Shown here: positions 1 to 8,407 of the stretch, piece after piece
Layout of the letters: every line of letters begins with the position of its first letter
Position numbering within the stretch: the stretch's first letter is position 1
From: Pseudomonadota bacterium
Lineage (GTDB): Bacteria > Pseudomonadota > Alphaproteobacteria > Rhizobiales > Xanthobacteraceae
Reading direction: 5' to 3'
Assembly (NCBI GenBank): GCA_023387735.1
Contig: JAEWHP010000002.1
Coordinates: 371,003 to 435,002, forward strand
DNA: 64,000 nucleotides
Position numbers and translations under genes: made by a program
Notes under the pieces: generated by a model
The model's input: only the letters and a program-made list of their open reading frames with translations
The model's database searches: none
What the model was told of the DNA's origin: nothing

Positions 1-266
1 AGGGGCCGACCATCGCGGTCCGCCTGCAGGAACTGTTCGGGCTCAACACCCATCCCTCGATCGCCCGGGGCGCGGTGCCGCTGGTGCTGGAACTGCTGTC
101 GCCGGCGCAGCGGCCGGTGCAGGTAACGCGCGACCTGCCGGGATTCTGGCGCGGCAGCTACGCGGCCGTCCGTTCCGACCTGCGCGGCCGCTACCCCCGG
201 CATCCGTGGCCGGAAGATCCCGCCAATGCGCTGCCGACCCGCCGGGTCAAGCCGCGCGGGACGTGA
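1..266 (+). CDS. hrpB: ATP-dependent helicase HrpB, C-terminal end (5' truncated by window)
   Basis: Only the last 87 residues are present; the reading frame is open from base 3 and ends with TGA at 264-266. The end of the protein reads PGFWRGSYAAVRSDLRGRYP followed by RHPWPEDP. This is the characteristic C-terminal block of HrpB-type DEAH-box RNA helicases (PGFW...Y..VR.ELRGRYP.HPWPEDP). The helicase core lies outside the window, so activity cannot be judged. The family is a large monomeric NTP-dependent helicase whose role in most bacteria is poorly defined. The next gene starts about 130 bases downstream on the same strand and is functionally unrelated. Confidence 0.85.
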   Translation, partial: GPTIAVRLQELFGLNTHPSIARGAVPLVLELLSPAQRPVQVTRDLPGFWRGSYAAVRSDLRGRYPRHPWPEDPANALPTRRVKPRGT

Positions 267-397
267 GGATCTCCGTTAACCCTTCGCTCATCCTATTCGT
301 CGAAATGGGAGTCTCGTCTGTTTCCTGACCAAGTCTGTTAGGCACGGCTTGGCGGCTGGCGTGGTGATATCGGCGGTCTGGCAATCGAGTGTGGCGT

Positions 398-913
398 ATG
401 CGTAACCTGATGATCCTTGCCGCCGTTCTGGTCGGCCTCGGCACCTACATGGCGCAGGTGGCGGACAGGATGCAGCCGGCGTCGGCATCCCCGAGCGCAG
501 CGCCGAAGATGGCTTCCACGGAAACGGTCGCGGTAGCCTCCGGTCGCAGCCTCAACATCCCCCGCGACGCCCGCGGCCATTTCCAGACCGACGGCCGCAT
601 CGATGGTCAGCGCATCAATTTCATGGTCGACACCGGCGCGTCGGTGGTGGCGCTGAACGAGAAGTCGGCGGCGCGGTTCGGCCTGCGTCCTTCCCGGAGC
701 GACTACAACGCGACCGTCTCCACCGCCAACGGCACCATCAAGGCCGCGCGCACGCGGCTAGCCGTGATCGAACTCGGCGGCCTCGTGGTCCGCGACGTCG
801 ACGCCCTGGTGCTGCCCGACGCCGCGCTGTCGGAAAACCTTCTCGGCATGTCTTTCCTGTCGAAGCTGAAGCGCTTCGAGGTAGCCAACGGCAAGATGGT
901 GCTCGAGCAGTAG
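398..913 (+). CDS. Retropepsin-like clan AA aspartic protease, membrane-anchored
   Basis: A 171-residue protein. The N-terminus has one hydrophobic segment (about residues 3-20, LMILAAVLVGLGTYMAQ), which probably anchors it in the inner membrane, followed by a low-complexity Ala/Ser linker. The rest is a retropepsin fold: FMVDTGASVVAL contains the catalytic Asp in the DTGA motif, and NLLGMSFLSKLKRFEV matches the conserved C-terminal LGMSFL segment of TIGR02281-type bacterial retropepsins. Only one DTG is present, so it must dimerise as in the family. I chose ATG 398 because it opens directly onto the hydrophobic segment; GTG 389 is a possible alternative. The physiological substrate is unknown. 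Confidence 0.8.
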   Translation: MRNLMILAAVLVGLGTYMAQVADRMQPASASPSAAPKMASTETVAVASGRSLNIPRDARGHFQTDGRIDGQRINFMVDTGASVVALNEKSAARFGLRPSRSDYNATVSTANGTIKAARTRLAVIELGGLVVRDVDALVLPDAALSENLLGMSFLSKLKRFEVANGKMVLEQ

Positions 914-975
914 AGCCTGGATTTTGTGCCGTCGGCCCCTCCCGGTGGGGCGCACGACATGATACGTTACAAGGC

Positions 976-1272
976 ATGAACAGCTCCGAAGCGCTTCAGA
1001 CCCTGCGACGTTCTGAACATGCCCTGCGCGGGCGTGGTATCAAGCATGCCGCCCTGTTCGGCTCGCTGGCTCGGGGCGACAACGGATCGGATAGCGATAT
1101 CGACATCATGGTCGAATTCGATCCCGATGCGCGCATCACGGTTTTCGATTACGTGGACATCAAGGAATATATCGCTGGCCTTTTTGACCAGCCCGTCGAC
1201 GTGGTAAGCAGCGAGGGCTTCAAGTCCTATATCCGCCGCAACGCGATGGCTGACGCGATCTATGCATTCTGA
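976..1272 (+). CDS. MntA-type minimal nucleotidyltransferase (antitoxin of HEPN/MNT pair)
   Basis: A 98-residue protein with the nucleotidyltransferase signature FGSLARGDNGSDSDIDIMVE (about residues 30-50). This is the GSxxRG...SDxDxxV motif of the polymerase-beta superfamily, with both metal-binding Asp residues intact. In characterised MntA/HepT pairs the enzyme adds AMP to a Tyr next to the HEPN active site and silences the toxin; the role here is inferred from that. Its end overlaps the start of the next gene by 11 bases, so the two are translationally coupled. The pair sits alone between a protease and a phosphohexomutase, as expected for a mobile toxin-antitoxin cassette. Confidence 0.82.
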   Translation: MNSSEALQTLRRSEHALRGRGIKHAALFGSLARGDNGSDSDIDIMVEFDPDARITVFDYVDIKEYIAGLFDQPVDVVSSEGFKSYIRRNAMADAIYAF

Positions 1273-1609
1273 GCGGACGGACATCGCCCTTCGCGATATC
1301 CTGCATCACATCGATTTGGCTGCTGGCTTCATCGAGGGCTTCCACCGCGACTCCTTCAAATCTGATTTACGCACCGTCTACGCCGTTACCCGCTGTCTTG
1401 AGATCATATCCGAGGCGTCGCGACGCCTGCCGGATCAGTTGAAGGCCCGGCACCCCACGATATCGTGGAAGCAGATGGCGGGAGCCGGCAACGTTTACCG
1501 CCATGACTACGAGGATGTCGTCGCTCACATCGTCTGGGATACGGTTGAGCGCTCTCTGCCCTCCTTGCGGATCGTTGTTAACGAGGAAATCGCGCGCTAC
1601 GAGGAGTAA
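1262..1609 (+). CDS. HepT-like HEPN ribonuclease (DUF86 toxin)
   Basis: A 115-residue all-helical DUF86/HEPN protein. The conserved C-terminal half reads ISWKQMAGAGNVYRHDYEDV. It contains the Arg-His...Tyr cluster of the HEPN RNase active site and the Tyr that MntA-type enzymes modify in studied systems. It overlaps the upstream nucleotidyltransferase gene by 11 bases in a different frame, the usual antitoxin-then-toxin arrangement. The first codons (ATGCATTCTGAGCGG) start inside the upstream gene. RNase or tRNase activity is known for the family and inferred here. The gene looks intact. Confidence 0.82.
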   Translation: MHSERTDIALRDILHHIDLAAGFIEGFHRDSFKSDLRTVYAVTRCLEIISEASRRLPDQLKARHPTISWKQMAGAGNVYRHDYEDVVAHIVWDTVERSLPSLRIVVNEEIARYEE

Positions 1610-1751
1610 GCATTGCAACGATGCCTCCTTACCGTGATCGCCGAAACCTAATAATTAACCACGAAGAGGCGCCAGTCCCGTCTTTCGCCATGCCTGCGCA
1701 TTCGCTAAAGGCTGTGCGATCCTTTTTGCATTTTCATCACAAGGCCGCCTG

Positions 1752-3251
1752 ATGTTCCCGAAGCCGAAACCCGCGCTGGTTCCCAATACCTATGCCTTCG
1801 AATCCGGGCCGATGGTGAAGGCGACCGGTTTTCGCGAGTACGATGCGCGCTGGCTGTTCGAGAAGGAAATCAACCTGATGGGCGTCCAGGCGCTGGGCAT
1901 GGGGCTCGGCGCGCTGATCGCGGAACTCGGCGTCAGCCAGGAGATCGTCACCGGCCACGATTTTCGCGGCTATTCGGCCTCGATCAAATACGCGCTGATC
2001 TCCGGCCTGATGGCGGCGGGCTGCAAGGTGCACGACATCGGGCTGGCCGTGACGCCGATGGCCTATTTCGCGCAGTTCGATCTCGACGTGCCCTGCGTCG
2101 CGATGGTGACGGCCTCGCACAACGACAACGGCTGGACCGGCGTCAAGATGGGCGCCAATCGCCCGCTCACCTTCGGTCCCGACGAAATGACGCGGCTAAA
2201 GGAAATCGTGCTCAACGCCGATTTCAACAACAAGCCGGGCGGCTCCTATCAATTCCACGAGAATTTTCCGGCGCGCTACATCGCCGATCTCACGAAGCGC
2301 CCCAAGCTGAAGCGCAAGCTGAAGGTCGTGGTCGCCTGTGGCAACGGCACCGCCGGCGCGTTTGCGCCGCAGGTGATGGAGGCGATCGGCTGCGAAGTGA
2401 TCCCGCTCGACACCGAGCTCGACCATACCTTCCCGAAATACAATCCGAACCCCGAAGACATGGAGATGCTGCACGCGATCCGCGACGCGGTGCTCGAGCA
2501 CAAGGCCGATGTCGGTCTTGGTTTCGACGGCGACGGCGACCGCTGCGGCGTGGTCGACAATACCGGGGAGGAAATCTTCGCCGACAAGGTCGGGGTCATG
2601 CTCGCGCGCGACATGTCGGCGATCCACAAGGATGCGCAATTCGTGGTCGACGTGAAATCGACCGGGCTGTTCGTGACCGATCCGGTCTTGCAGAAGCAGG
2701 GCGCCAGGACCGCCTACTGGAAGACCGGCCATTCCTACATGAAGCGTCGTACCAACGAGATGGGCGCGCTGGCTGGCTTCGAGAAATCGGGGCACTATTT
2801 CCTGAACAAGCCGTTCGGCCGCGGCTATGACGACGGCCTGGTTTCGGCGATCGCGATCTGCGAGATGCTCGATCGTGCGCCTGGCAAATCGATGGCGGAC
2901 CTGAAGAACGCGCTGCCGAAGACATGGTCGTCGCCGACGATGTCGCCGCATTGCGCCGACGAGACCAAATACGGCGTCGCGGGAGCCGTGGTGAAGCATT
3001 TCGAGGCGTTGCAGAAGGAAGGCGGCAAGGTCGCGGGCCAGAACATCCGCGATCTCGTCACCGTCAACGGCGTCCGCGTCACCGTCGAGGACGGCAGCTG
3101 GGGCCTGGTGCGGGCCTCATCCAACAAGCCGGAACTGGTCGTGGTGGTCGAGAGCCCGGTTTCCGAACAGCGCATGCGCGACATGTTCGAGGCGATGGAT
3201 TCCGTGCTGCGGACGCATCCGGAAGTCGGCGAGTACAATCAGAAGATCTGA
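1752..3251 (+). CDS. Phosphomannomutase/phosphoglucomutase
   Basis: A 499-residue alpha-D-phosphohexomutase that interconverts hexose 1- and 6-phosphates and supplies GDP-mannose or UDP-glucose precursors for surface polysaccharides. The phosphoserine loop VTASHNDNGWTG places the catalytic Ser near residue 122. The Mg-binding loop is GFDGDGDRCG (about residues 256-266). The sugar-specificity loop region reads GFEKSGHYF (about 342-350), and the C-terminal phosphate-binding segment contains RASSNKPELVVVVE. The length fits the AlgC-like bifunctional group (about 460-500). The gene stands alone and converges with a chemoreceptor gene across a palindrome. Whether mannose or glucose is preferred cannot be read from the sequence. 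Confidence 0.9.
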   Translation: MFPKPKPALVPNTYAFESGPMVKATGFREYDARWLFEKEINLMGVQALGMGLGALIAELGVSQEIVTGHDFRGYSASIKYALISGLMAAGCKVHDIGLAVTPMAYFAQFDLDVPCVAMVTASHNDNGWTGVKMGANRPLTFGPDEMTRLKEIVLNADFNNKPGGSYQFHENFPARYIADLTKRPKLKRKLKVVVACGNGTAGAFAPQVMEAIGCEVIPLDTELDHTFPKYNPNPEDMEMLHAIRDAVLEHKADVGLGFDGDGDRCGVVDNTGEEIFADKVGVMLARDMSAIHKDAQFVVDVKSTGLFVTDPVLQKQGARTAYWKTGHSYMKRRTNEMGALAGFEKSGHYFLNKPFGRGYDDGLVSAIAICEMLDRAPGKSMADLKNALPKTWSSPTMSPHCADETKYGVAGAVVKHFEALQKEGGKVAGQNIRDLVTVNGVRVTVEDGSWGLVRASSNKPELVVVVESPVSEQRMRDMFEAMDSVLRTHPEVGEYNQKI

Positions 3252-3270
3252 TCGCGCGACCAAAGCTGCC

Positions 3271-3298
3271 CGTCATCCCCGCGAAGGCGGGGATGACA
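3271..3298. repeat. Short palindromic element (half-copy of family A)
   Basis: A perfect inverted repeat, GTCATCCCCGC-gaag-GCGGGGATGAC, lies between two converging genes. It is the hairpin arm of the larger family A elements found elsewhere in the window (8261, 11862, 13363, 16844, 19857, 20667). It probably acts as a bidirectional transcription stop here, although it has no T-tract. Confidence 0.75.
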
Positions 3299-3312
3299 GC
3301 GCCTTCGTATTC

Positions 3313-4782
3313 TCACGCCGCGCGGATCGAACCGAGGAAGCTGTCGACAGCGCCCCTGAGCTGCTCGGATTGCGACGACAACCCGTTCGCGGCGTTCAGG
3401 AGCTTTGAGGCGGCGGCGCCGGCTTCGCCGGAGGCGCGTGCCACGCCGGTGATGTTTTCGCTGACCTCGCGGGTGCCGTTGGCGGCCTGCTGAACATTGC
3501 CGGAGATTTCGCTGGTGGCGGAGCCCTGCTGCTCGACGGCGGCGGCGATCGCGCCGGATATCTCGTTGATCTCGGCGATGGTGCCGCCGATCGCCTGGAT
3601 CGCCGTGACGGCTTCGCCGGTGGCAGTTTGAATATCCTGGATCTGCGCGGAAATTTCCTCGGTCGCCTTCGCGGTCTGGTTGGCCAGCGCCTTCACTTCG
3701 CTCGCCACCACGGCAAAGCCGCGGCCATGCTCGCCGGCGCGTGCCGCCTCGATGGTGGCGTTCAGCGCCAGCAGGTTGGTCTGGCTGGCGATGCTCTGGA
3801 TCAGCGTTACCACTTCGCCGATCTTCTGGGTGCCGCTGGCGAGCCCTTCGACGACGGCATTGGTGCGGCGCGCTTCCTCGGCCGCCTTGCCGGCGACTTC
3901 GGCGGAGCGCGTGGCCTGATTGGCGATCGCGCTGATCGAGGCGGTCAGTTCCTCGGCGGCGGCCGCCACCGTGCCGACATTGACGGAGGCCTGCGTCGAT
4001 GCGGCTGCGGCCGCTTCGGTCTGCCGCGCCGTTTCCTCGCTGCTGCGGCTCATGGACGACGACATGCCCTGCATTTCGCCGGCGGCGACCGCGACGGCCT
4101 GCACGATATGGCCGATCTTGCGTTCGAAATCGTCGGCCATGCTGCGCATCGCCGTATCCGCCTCGAGCTTCACCCGTCGCTCGGCGTCGCTGCGCTCGGC
4201 ATGGGCGCGGGCCTGGGCGGCGTTGGCCGCATCCGCTTCCGCGGTTTTTTCAGCCGTGGTTGCGAACAGCTGCTCGAGCTGGAAGGCGAGCCAGACCAGC
4301 ACGCCGGCTTCCATGATCAGGATGACCGCGTGAAGCACGACGCGGCCGAGATCGGTGCCGCCCGGAAAGATCGCGGCGGGAACGATGAAGTTCAGAATCA
4401 AATGATGCAGGGCGACCGCGAGCGTGCCGGCGATTATCGGCCGCCAGTCGCAATAGGCGACAAGGCAGGCCAGCGTCGCGAAGAAGTACATATGCAGGTC
4501 GATCTGCCAGGGATGTCCGGACATCTGCGCGGCGAACACGGCCACGCCGCCCATTGCCGCGACGGAGACGATCAGTCGCGTCGACAGTCCGTTGCCTGCC
4601 GTGCGCCACGAAAACGTCGCGGCAGCAGCCAGCACCATCGTAAACAGGGTCGGCATCGTCCAGTCGGCGCCGCGCAGCATGCCGATGGCGGCAGCGATCG
4701 GGACATGCAGCCAGAGCAGGACGATCAGCGTCTTGCTCGCGGTCTCGCGCAGTGCCTCGAGTTCACGGTTGGCGGTCGTCAT
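3313..4782 (-). CDS. Methyl-accepting chemotaxis protein with polytopic N-terminal sensor
   Basis: A 489-residue chemoreceptor. Residues about 15-165 contain five to six hydrophobic segments (for example LIVLLWLHVPIAAAIGML and VVLHAVILIMEAGVLVWL) instead of the usual periplasmic domain between two helices. The sensor is therefore a membrane-embedded bundle without an obvious ligand pocket. The C-terminal half is a standard MCP signalling domain: the hairpin tip is IASQTNLLALNATIEAARAG, and Glu/Gln-rich methylation helices lie on both sides. No clear HAMP domain is visible. No che genes are nearby, so it must act with a chemotaxis system elsewhere. The signal sensed is unknown. Confidence 0.88.
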   Translation of the reverse strand: MTTANRELEALRETASKTLIVLLWLHVPIAAAIGMLRGADWTMPTLFTMVLAAAATFSWRTAGNGLSTRLIVSVAAMGGVAVFAAQMSGHPWQIDLHMYFFATLACLVAYCDWRPIIAGTLAVALHHLILNFIVPAAIFPGGTDLGRVVLHAVILIMEAGVLVWLAFQLEQLFATTAEKTAEADAANAAQARAHAERSDAERRVKLEADTAMRSMADDFERKIGHIVQAVAVAAGEMQGMSSSMSRSSEETARQTEAAAAASTQASVNVGTVAAAAEELTASISAIANQATRSAEVAGKAAEEARRTNAVVEGLASGTQKIGEVVTLIQSIASQTNLLALNATIEAARAGEHGRGFAVVASEVKALANQTAKATEEISAQIQDIQTATGEAVTAIQAIGGTIAEINEISGAIAAAVEQQGSATSEISGNVQQAANGTREVSENITGVARASGEAGAAASKLLNAANGLSSQSEQLRGAVDSFLGSIRAA

Positions 4783-4793
4783 GCTCGAATCCC

Positions 4794-5132
4794 CTATATG
4801 GTTTTCGTGAAACAGGCGGCGATCGCTTGCGGATCGACCGTCAACCAGGCGCCGGCCGCCTGCAGCCGCGACAATCCCTCATGGCCGTCGGGCCGCACCA
4901 CCAGCAGCGATGGGACGGCGGTGACGCGGACGATGGCAGCGTTGGCTGAAGCGGCGGCGGTGAAGGCCTGCCGGGAATCCCACCAGACCGGAAAGGCCAC
5001 GGCCACGATCTCGGTGCCCGGGCGGGCCTGAAAGGATAGCGCAGCGACGCCGACGAAGCTCACGGCCAGCAACAGCCCGGCGTTGAGCCAGGCCGGCCAG
5101 CGGCGGCTGATTGTGATGTCGGTATGACCCAT
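4794..5132 (-). CDS. Hypothetical small membrane-anchored protein
   Basis: A 112-residue protein with one N-terminal hydrophobic helix (about residues 17-34, LNAGLLLAVSFVGVAALS). A short extracytoplasmic domain follows with VAVFPVWWDSRQAF-like and VTAVPSLLVVRPDG-like stretches. The TAVPSLLVVRPDGH run is loosely reminiscent of a thioredoxin-fold cis-Pro segment, but there is no CxxC motif, so I do not assign a function. It ends 11 bases upstream of the chemoreceptor start on the same strand, and the two may be co-transcribed. Codon use resembles the neighbours, so it is probably a real gene. Confidence 0.6.
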   Translation of the reverse strand: MGHTDITISRRWPAWLNAGLLLAVSFVGVAALSFQARPGTEIVAVAFPVWWDSRQAFTAAASANAAIVRVTAVPSLLVVRPDGHEGLSRLQAAGAWLTVDPQAIAACFTKTI

Positions 5133-5201
5133 CCCTCAACGTGTATCGGGATAGGGCTAATGTTCGGTAACGAACCGCGTCCGTAGAACTGCGTATTTCG
5201 C

Positions 5202-5702
5202 TTACGCCGCCGGCACTGGCAGCGCGGTGACCGACTTGATCTTCTCCATCGCAAAGCGCGAGGTGACGTTCTTCAGGGGCACGGCGCTGATCAGCTTCTT
5301 GTAGAACACGTCGTAGCTGGCCATGTCGGCGACCACGACGCGGAGCATGTAATCGACGTCTCCGGCCATCCGGTAGAACTCCATCACCTCGGGCATGGCG
5401 CTGACGGCGCTGGCAAAGGTCTTCAGCCAGGCCTCGGAGTGGTCCGAACTCTCCACCGAGACGAACACCGAAATGCCGAGCCCGATCTTGTTCTGGTCGA
5501 CCAGCGCCACCCGGCGCAGGATGACTCCATCCGCCTCCAGCCGCTGGATGCGCTTCCAGCAGGGCGTCGACGACAGCCCCACCCGGTCCCCGATTTCGGC
5601 GACCGACAGAGAGGCATCCTCCTGCAGCACGGTCAGGATCTTGCGGTCGATGGCGTCGAGGCGACGGTTGGCTTCGGGAAGCTGTACGGCTAGATCGGAC
5701 AT
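5202..5702 (-). CDS. Lrp/AsnC-family transcriptional regulator
   Basis: A 166-residue regulator. It has an N-terminal winged helix-turn-helix (LDAIDRKILTVLQEDASLSV, then VGLSSTPCWKRIQRLEADGV), the hallmark of Lrp/AsnC proteins. The C-terminal RAM ligand-binding domain includes MPEVMEFYRMAGDVDYMLRV. I start it at ATG 5702; a GTG at 5720 would add MWNILL. Such regulators form octamers and respond to amino acids, but the effector is not visible here. It is transcribed away from the region after the PfkB gene. The AT-rich stretch just upstream (5720-5765) probably carries its promoter. No obvious amino-acid gene is adjacent. Confidence 0.9.
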   Translation of the reverse strand: MSDLAVQLPEANRRLDAIDRKILTVLQEDASLSVAEIGDRVGLSSTPCWKRIQRLEADGVILRRVALVDQNKIGLGISVFVSVESSDHSEAWLKTFASAVSAMPEVMEFYRMAGDVDYMLRVVVADMASYDVFYKKLISAVPLKNVTSRFAMEKIKSVTALPVPAA

Positions 5703-5770
5703 GAGAAGAATGTTCCACACATAAGGTTCGATACCCTCATATATAGAAAATTCTTCTATAGCAAGCCCAC

Positions 5771-6733
5771 TTATTGGCCTGCCGGGGCTCGGGCGGCCGC
5801 CTGGCCCTGGCGTAAAAGCTCTTCAACTTCAGTACGTTGCGGGGCAGCAAAAGCGCCACCAAAGCGGGTGCATTTCAGCGCGGCCGCGGCGGAGGCGAAG
5901 CGCAGCGCCTGCCGCAATTCCTGCTTCTCGGTGATGGCCAGCGCAAAGGCGCCGTGAAAGACGTCGCCGGCGCCAAGCGTATCCACCGTGTGGACCGGAA
6001 ACGCCGGGGTTTCCTGGACCGCCCCGTTTTCGTCCAGCCAGATCGTGCCCCGCGGGCCCCTGGTGCCGGCCAGGAACGACGGGGTCAGTTTTGCAATTTT
6101 CTTCAGCGCCTGGGCGTCGTCGGTGACATCGGCGGTCTCCTGCAGCGGCTCGCTGGAGAACACCAGATGCGTCGAGGCGTTCAGCAGGCCCTCGCGCAGC
6201 GACATTGCCCGATCGACGTCGACGATGACGGGAATGCCGCGCCGGACCGCCTCGGCGCAGAGATCCGTGCAGAACTCCGCGCAGCGGCTTTCGGTGAGGA
6301 TGGCGGCGCAATCGTCCAGCAGCGTGTCGGTGGGCGGCAGCTTGATCTTCCACAGCTTCGGATCGCGGAAGGTGACGATGGTGCGCTCGCCGCTGGGATC
6401 GATCATGACAGCCGAGATCGGCGTGACCAGGCCGGGCATGTGGATGAGGTGCCTGGTCTCGATACCCTCGCGCGCCATCTGGTCGAAGATGAAGCGGCTG
6501 GATGTTTCCCCGGCGTCACCCATCGGCCCGCAGATCGTGGCGCGGCCACCAAGCCGGACGATGCCGATCGCGGCATTGAGGGCGTTGCCGCCGCAGATCT
6601 CGTCGAAGGCGGTGGCGTTTTCCTTGGAACCGCGCTCTGGAACGGCCGGCGTATGAAAGGTGAGGTCGCGCACCGGCATGCCGATGCACAGGATGCGCGG
6701 AGGCCTTTGCGGCGCCTTGTCCGGAAAATTCAT
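5771..6733 (-). CDS. PfkB-family carbohydrate kinase
   Basis: A 320-residue ribokinase-fold kinase. The N-terminal substrate region contains FDEICGGNALNAAIGIVRLG, the GGxxxNxA signature of PfkB proteins. The C-terminal signature DTLGAGDVFHGAFALAI holds the anion-hole GAGD with the catalytic Asp. The cytosolic enzyme phosphorylates a sugar or nucleoside hydroxyl with ATP. The sugar cannot be identified from the sequence: no transporter or isomerase is next to it, and the neighbours are a regulator and nudC. Length and motifs are normal for the family. Confidence 0.88.
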   Translation of the reverse strand: MNFPDKAPQRPPRILCIGMPVRDLTFHTPAVPERGSKENATAFDEICGGNALNAAIGIVRLGGRATICGPMGDAGETSSRFIFDQMAREGIETRHLIHMPGLVTPISAVMIDPSGERTIVTFRDPKLWKIKLPPTDTLLDDCAAILTESRCAEFCTDLCAEAVRRGIPVIVDVDRAMSLREGLLNASTHLVFSSEPLQETADVTDDAQALKKIAKLTPSFLAGTRGPRGTIWLDENGAVQETPAFPVHTVDTLGAGDVFHGAFALAITEKQELRQALRFASAAAALKCTRFGGAFAAPQRTEVEELLRQGQAAARAPAGQ

Positions 6734-6796
6734 GCGAGGACCCGTCTTGTCCGTTTCAGTCCCGGCTCAATGGAGCAGGCAGGCGATGGGTTCCGG

Positions 6797-7747
6797 CTAT
6801 GCGCCGTTGTTGCCACCGCCATGCAGCCATTGCCCGATCAGATGATGCGCGATGGCAAAGGGATGCGCGGCAAACAGTCCGTCGGGATGCTGGCGCTTGT
6901 GCATGAGCGCGAGTTCGGCGCGATCGAACCAGCGCGCATCCTCGAGCTCGACGCGGTCGACGACGATTTCCTCGCTGATCGCGCGCGCCGTGCAGCCGAT
7001 CATCAGCGACGACGGGTAGGGCCATGGCTGCGTCATGTAGTAATTCACGTCGGTGACGCGGATGCCACTTTCCTCGAGAATCTCGCGGCGTACGGCGTCC
7101 TCGATGGTCTCGGCGGCTTCGACGAAGCCCGCGAGGCACGAATACATGCCGGGCATGAACTGCTTCTGGCGGCCGAGCAGCGCCTTGTCGCCGAGGCTGA
7201 CGAACATGATCACGACCGGATCGGTGCGCGGAAAATGCTCGGCCTTGCAGGTGCCGCATTCGCGCTTCCAGCCGCCTTCCTTCATCGAGGTCCGCGCACC
7301 ACAATTGGCGCAAAACTGGTGGCGCTGATGCCAGCCCACCAGCGATTTCGCCATTGCGATCGCCGACAGCTGTTCGAGCGGCAGCACGCCCTGCATCGCC
7401 ATGCCGCGCAGTTCCGTTACCGCGACGTCGCTGCGGCCGATCAGTTTCTCGGTGGCGGCCGGCGCAATGCCCATGCCGAAGATCGGCGCGCCGTCGCGCA
7501 GGCCCAAGAAGATCGTGCCGGGATTGGCGCCGTAGTCCAGCGCCTCCCTGATCGAGAGCAGTGCGCGGGGGCCGCTCTCCTCCTGCTTCATGACCAGCGA
7601 GTCGCGGTAGACCACATAGGCCCGCGCATTGCTCTGGCCTTCCAGCGCAAACAGCTTGTCGTCATTGGTGCGGAAATGCGCGGCCCGGTCGAGCGTATGG
7701 GTGACGAAAGCGGGCTTGCCTAATGGATATGCGTCGAATGCGGACAT
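6797..7747 (-). CDS. nudC: NAD(H) pyrophosphatase / NAD-cap decapping hydrolase NudC
   Basis: A 316-residue Nudix hydrolase. A zinc ribbon is visible as FCANCGARTS and ECGTCKAEHFPR (about residues 140-165, four Cys). The Nudix box is GFVEAAETIEDAVRREILEE followed by SGIRV (GX5EX7REUXEEXGU, all catalytic Glu residues present). The NudC-specific SQPWPYPSS element appears as TQPWPYPSSLM downstream of the box. The enzyme cleaves NADH or NAD-capped RNA to NMN(H) and AMP. It is followed 64 bases downstream by the PfkB gene on the same strand, and preceded closely by the HIT-protein gene; the three may form one unit. Confidence 0.95.
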   Translation of the reverse strand: MSAFDAYPLGKPAFVTHTLDRAAHFRTNDDKLFALEGQSNARAYVVYRDSLVMKQEESGPRALLSIREALDYGANPGTIFLGLRDGAPIFGMGIAPAATEKLIGRSDVAVTELRGMAMQGVLPLEQLSAIAMAKSLVGWHQRHQFCANCGARTSMKEGGWKRECGTCKAEHFPRTDPVVIMFVSLGDKALLGRQKQFMPGMYSCLAGFVEAAETIEDAVRREILEESGIRVTDVNYYMTQPWPYPSSLMIGCTARAISEEIVVDRVELEDARWFDRAELALMHKRQHPDGLFAAHPFAIAHHLIGQWLHGGGNNGA

Positions 7748-7759
7748 CTGTTTTTCTTC

Positions 7760-8185
7760 TCATCCCAACCAGATCTTGCGGCGAAGCGCGTTGATGAAAT
7801 TCTGAACTTCCCCGGCGTCATGCGCCAGTGGCGGCATCACGCCCCAGACCGGCCGCGGCCAGGCCGCGTCGCTGGTGCGGCGCGCGATGACGTGGACGTG
7901 GAGCTGCGGCACCACGTTACCCAATGCCGCGATGTTGAGCTTGTCGCATTTGGTGACTTCTTTCAAAGCCCGTGCAACCCGGGAAACTTCGGTCATCAGC
8001 TGCGCCTGTGCGACCTCGTCCAGGTCGATGATCTCCACCGCGCCTTCCCGGCGCGGCACCAGCAGCAGCCACGGGTAATGCGCATCCTTGATGACCAGCA
8101 CCCGGCACAGCGGCAGGTCGCCGATGTCGATGGTGTCTTTTTGGAGCTGGGAGTGCAGCGACCAGGTGGAGGCGTCAGAGGGCAT
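7760..8185 (-). CDS. HIT-family hydrolase
   Basis: A 141-residue histidine-triad protein. The active-site strand reads VVPQLHVHVIARRTSD. The first His of the usual HxHxH triad is Gln, so the motif is QxHxH, while the nucleophilic His is retained. This variant recurs in short alphaproteobacterial HIT proteins, so activity as a nucleotidyl hydrolase is likely but not certain. The N-terminus (LPLCRVLVIKDAHYPWLLLV) is the usual nucleotide-binding strand pair. It lies 12 bases upstream of nudC on the same strand, which suggests co-transcription of two nucleotide-phosphate hydrolases. Confidence 0.88.
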   Translation of the reverse strand: MPSDASTWSLHSQLQKDTIDIGDLPLCRVLVIKDAHYPWLLLVPRREGAVEIIDLDEVAQAQLMTEVSRVARALKEVTKCDKLNIAALGNVVPQLHVHVIARRTSDAAWPRPVWGVMPPLAHDAGEVQNFINALRRKIWLG

Positions 8186-8260
8186 AACAGTTCCCGTACC
8201 CGATGCATTTCGGGCTTATAAAGCGCCTTCTCGGGGGCACTCACGCGGTTTCATACCAAG

Positions 8261-8363
8261 CTGTCATCACCCGCGAAAGCGGGTGATCCAGTACTCCGCG
8301 GCCTCTCGGCTTACCGATGGGCTGCGCAGTACTGGATACCCCGCCTTCGCGGGGTATGACAGG
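8261..8363. repeat. Palindromic repeat, family A
   Basis: The element begins CTGTCATCACCCGCGAAAGC and ends in GGGGTATGACAG. Two hairpins (ACCCGC-gaaa-GCGGGT and ACCCCGC-cttc-GCGGGGT) flank a central segment with the inverted words CCAGTACTCCGCGG and CAGTACTGG. It lies between the HIT gene and the SRP RNA. The same architecture recurs at 11862, 13363, 16844, 19857 and 20667. Confidence 0.85.
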
Positions 8364-8373
8364 GAAAGGCGGC

Positions 8374-8404
8374 TTGCGTTCCGGCCCTTTTGGCCCCAAA
8401 TAAG
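8374..8404 (+). promoter_or_regulatory. Candidate sigma-70 promoter for the SRP RNA
   Basis: TTGCGT (8374-8379) and AATAAG (8399-8404), separated by 19 bases, end about five bases before the first paired base of the SRP RNA. The spacing is slightly long. The placement rather than the match quality is the main support. Confidence 0.4.
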
Positions 8405-8407
8405 GAC

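Noticed and set aside
3628..5031. Long plus-strand open frame opposite the chemoreceptor gene
   Set aside because: It is antisense to a gene with a clear MCP signalling domain. Its composition (His, Arg, Gly and Asp rich) is typical of shadow frames in GC-rich DNA.
5837..7723. A 628-codon plus-strand open frame opposite the PfkB and nudC genes
   Set aside because: It spans two well-supported minus-strand genes and shows no domain; it is a complementary-strand artefact.
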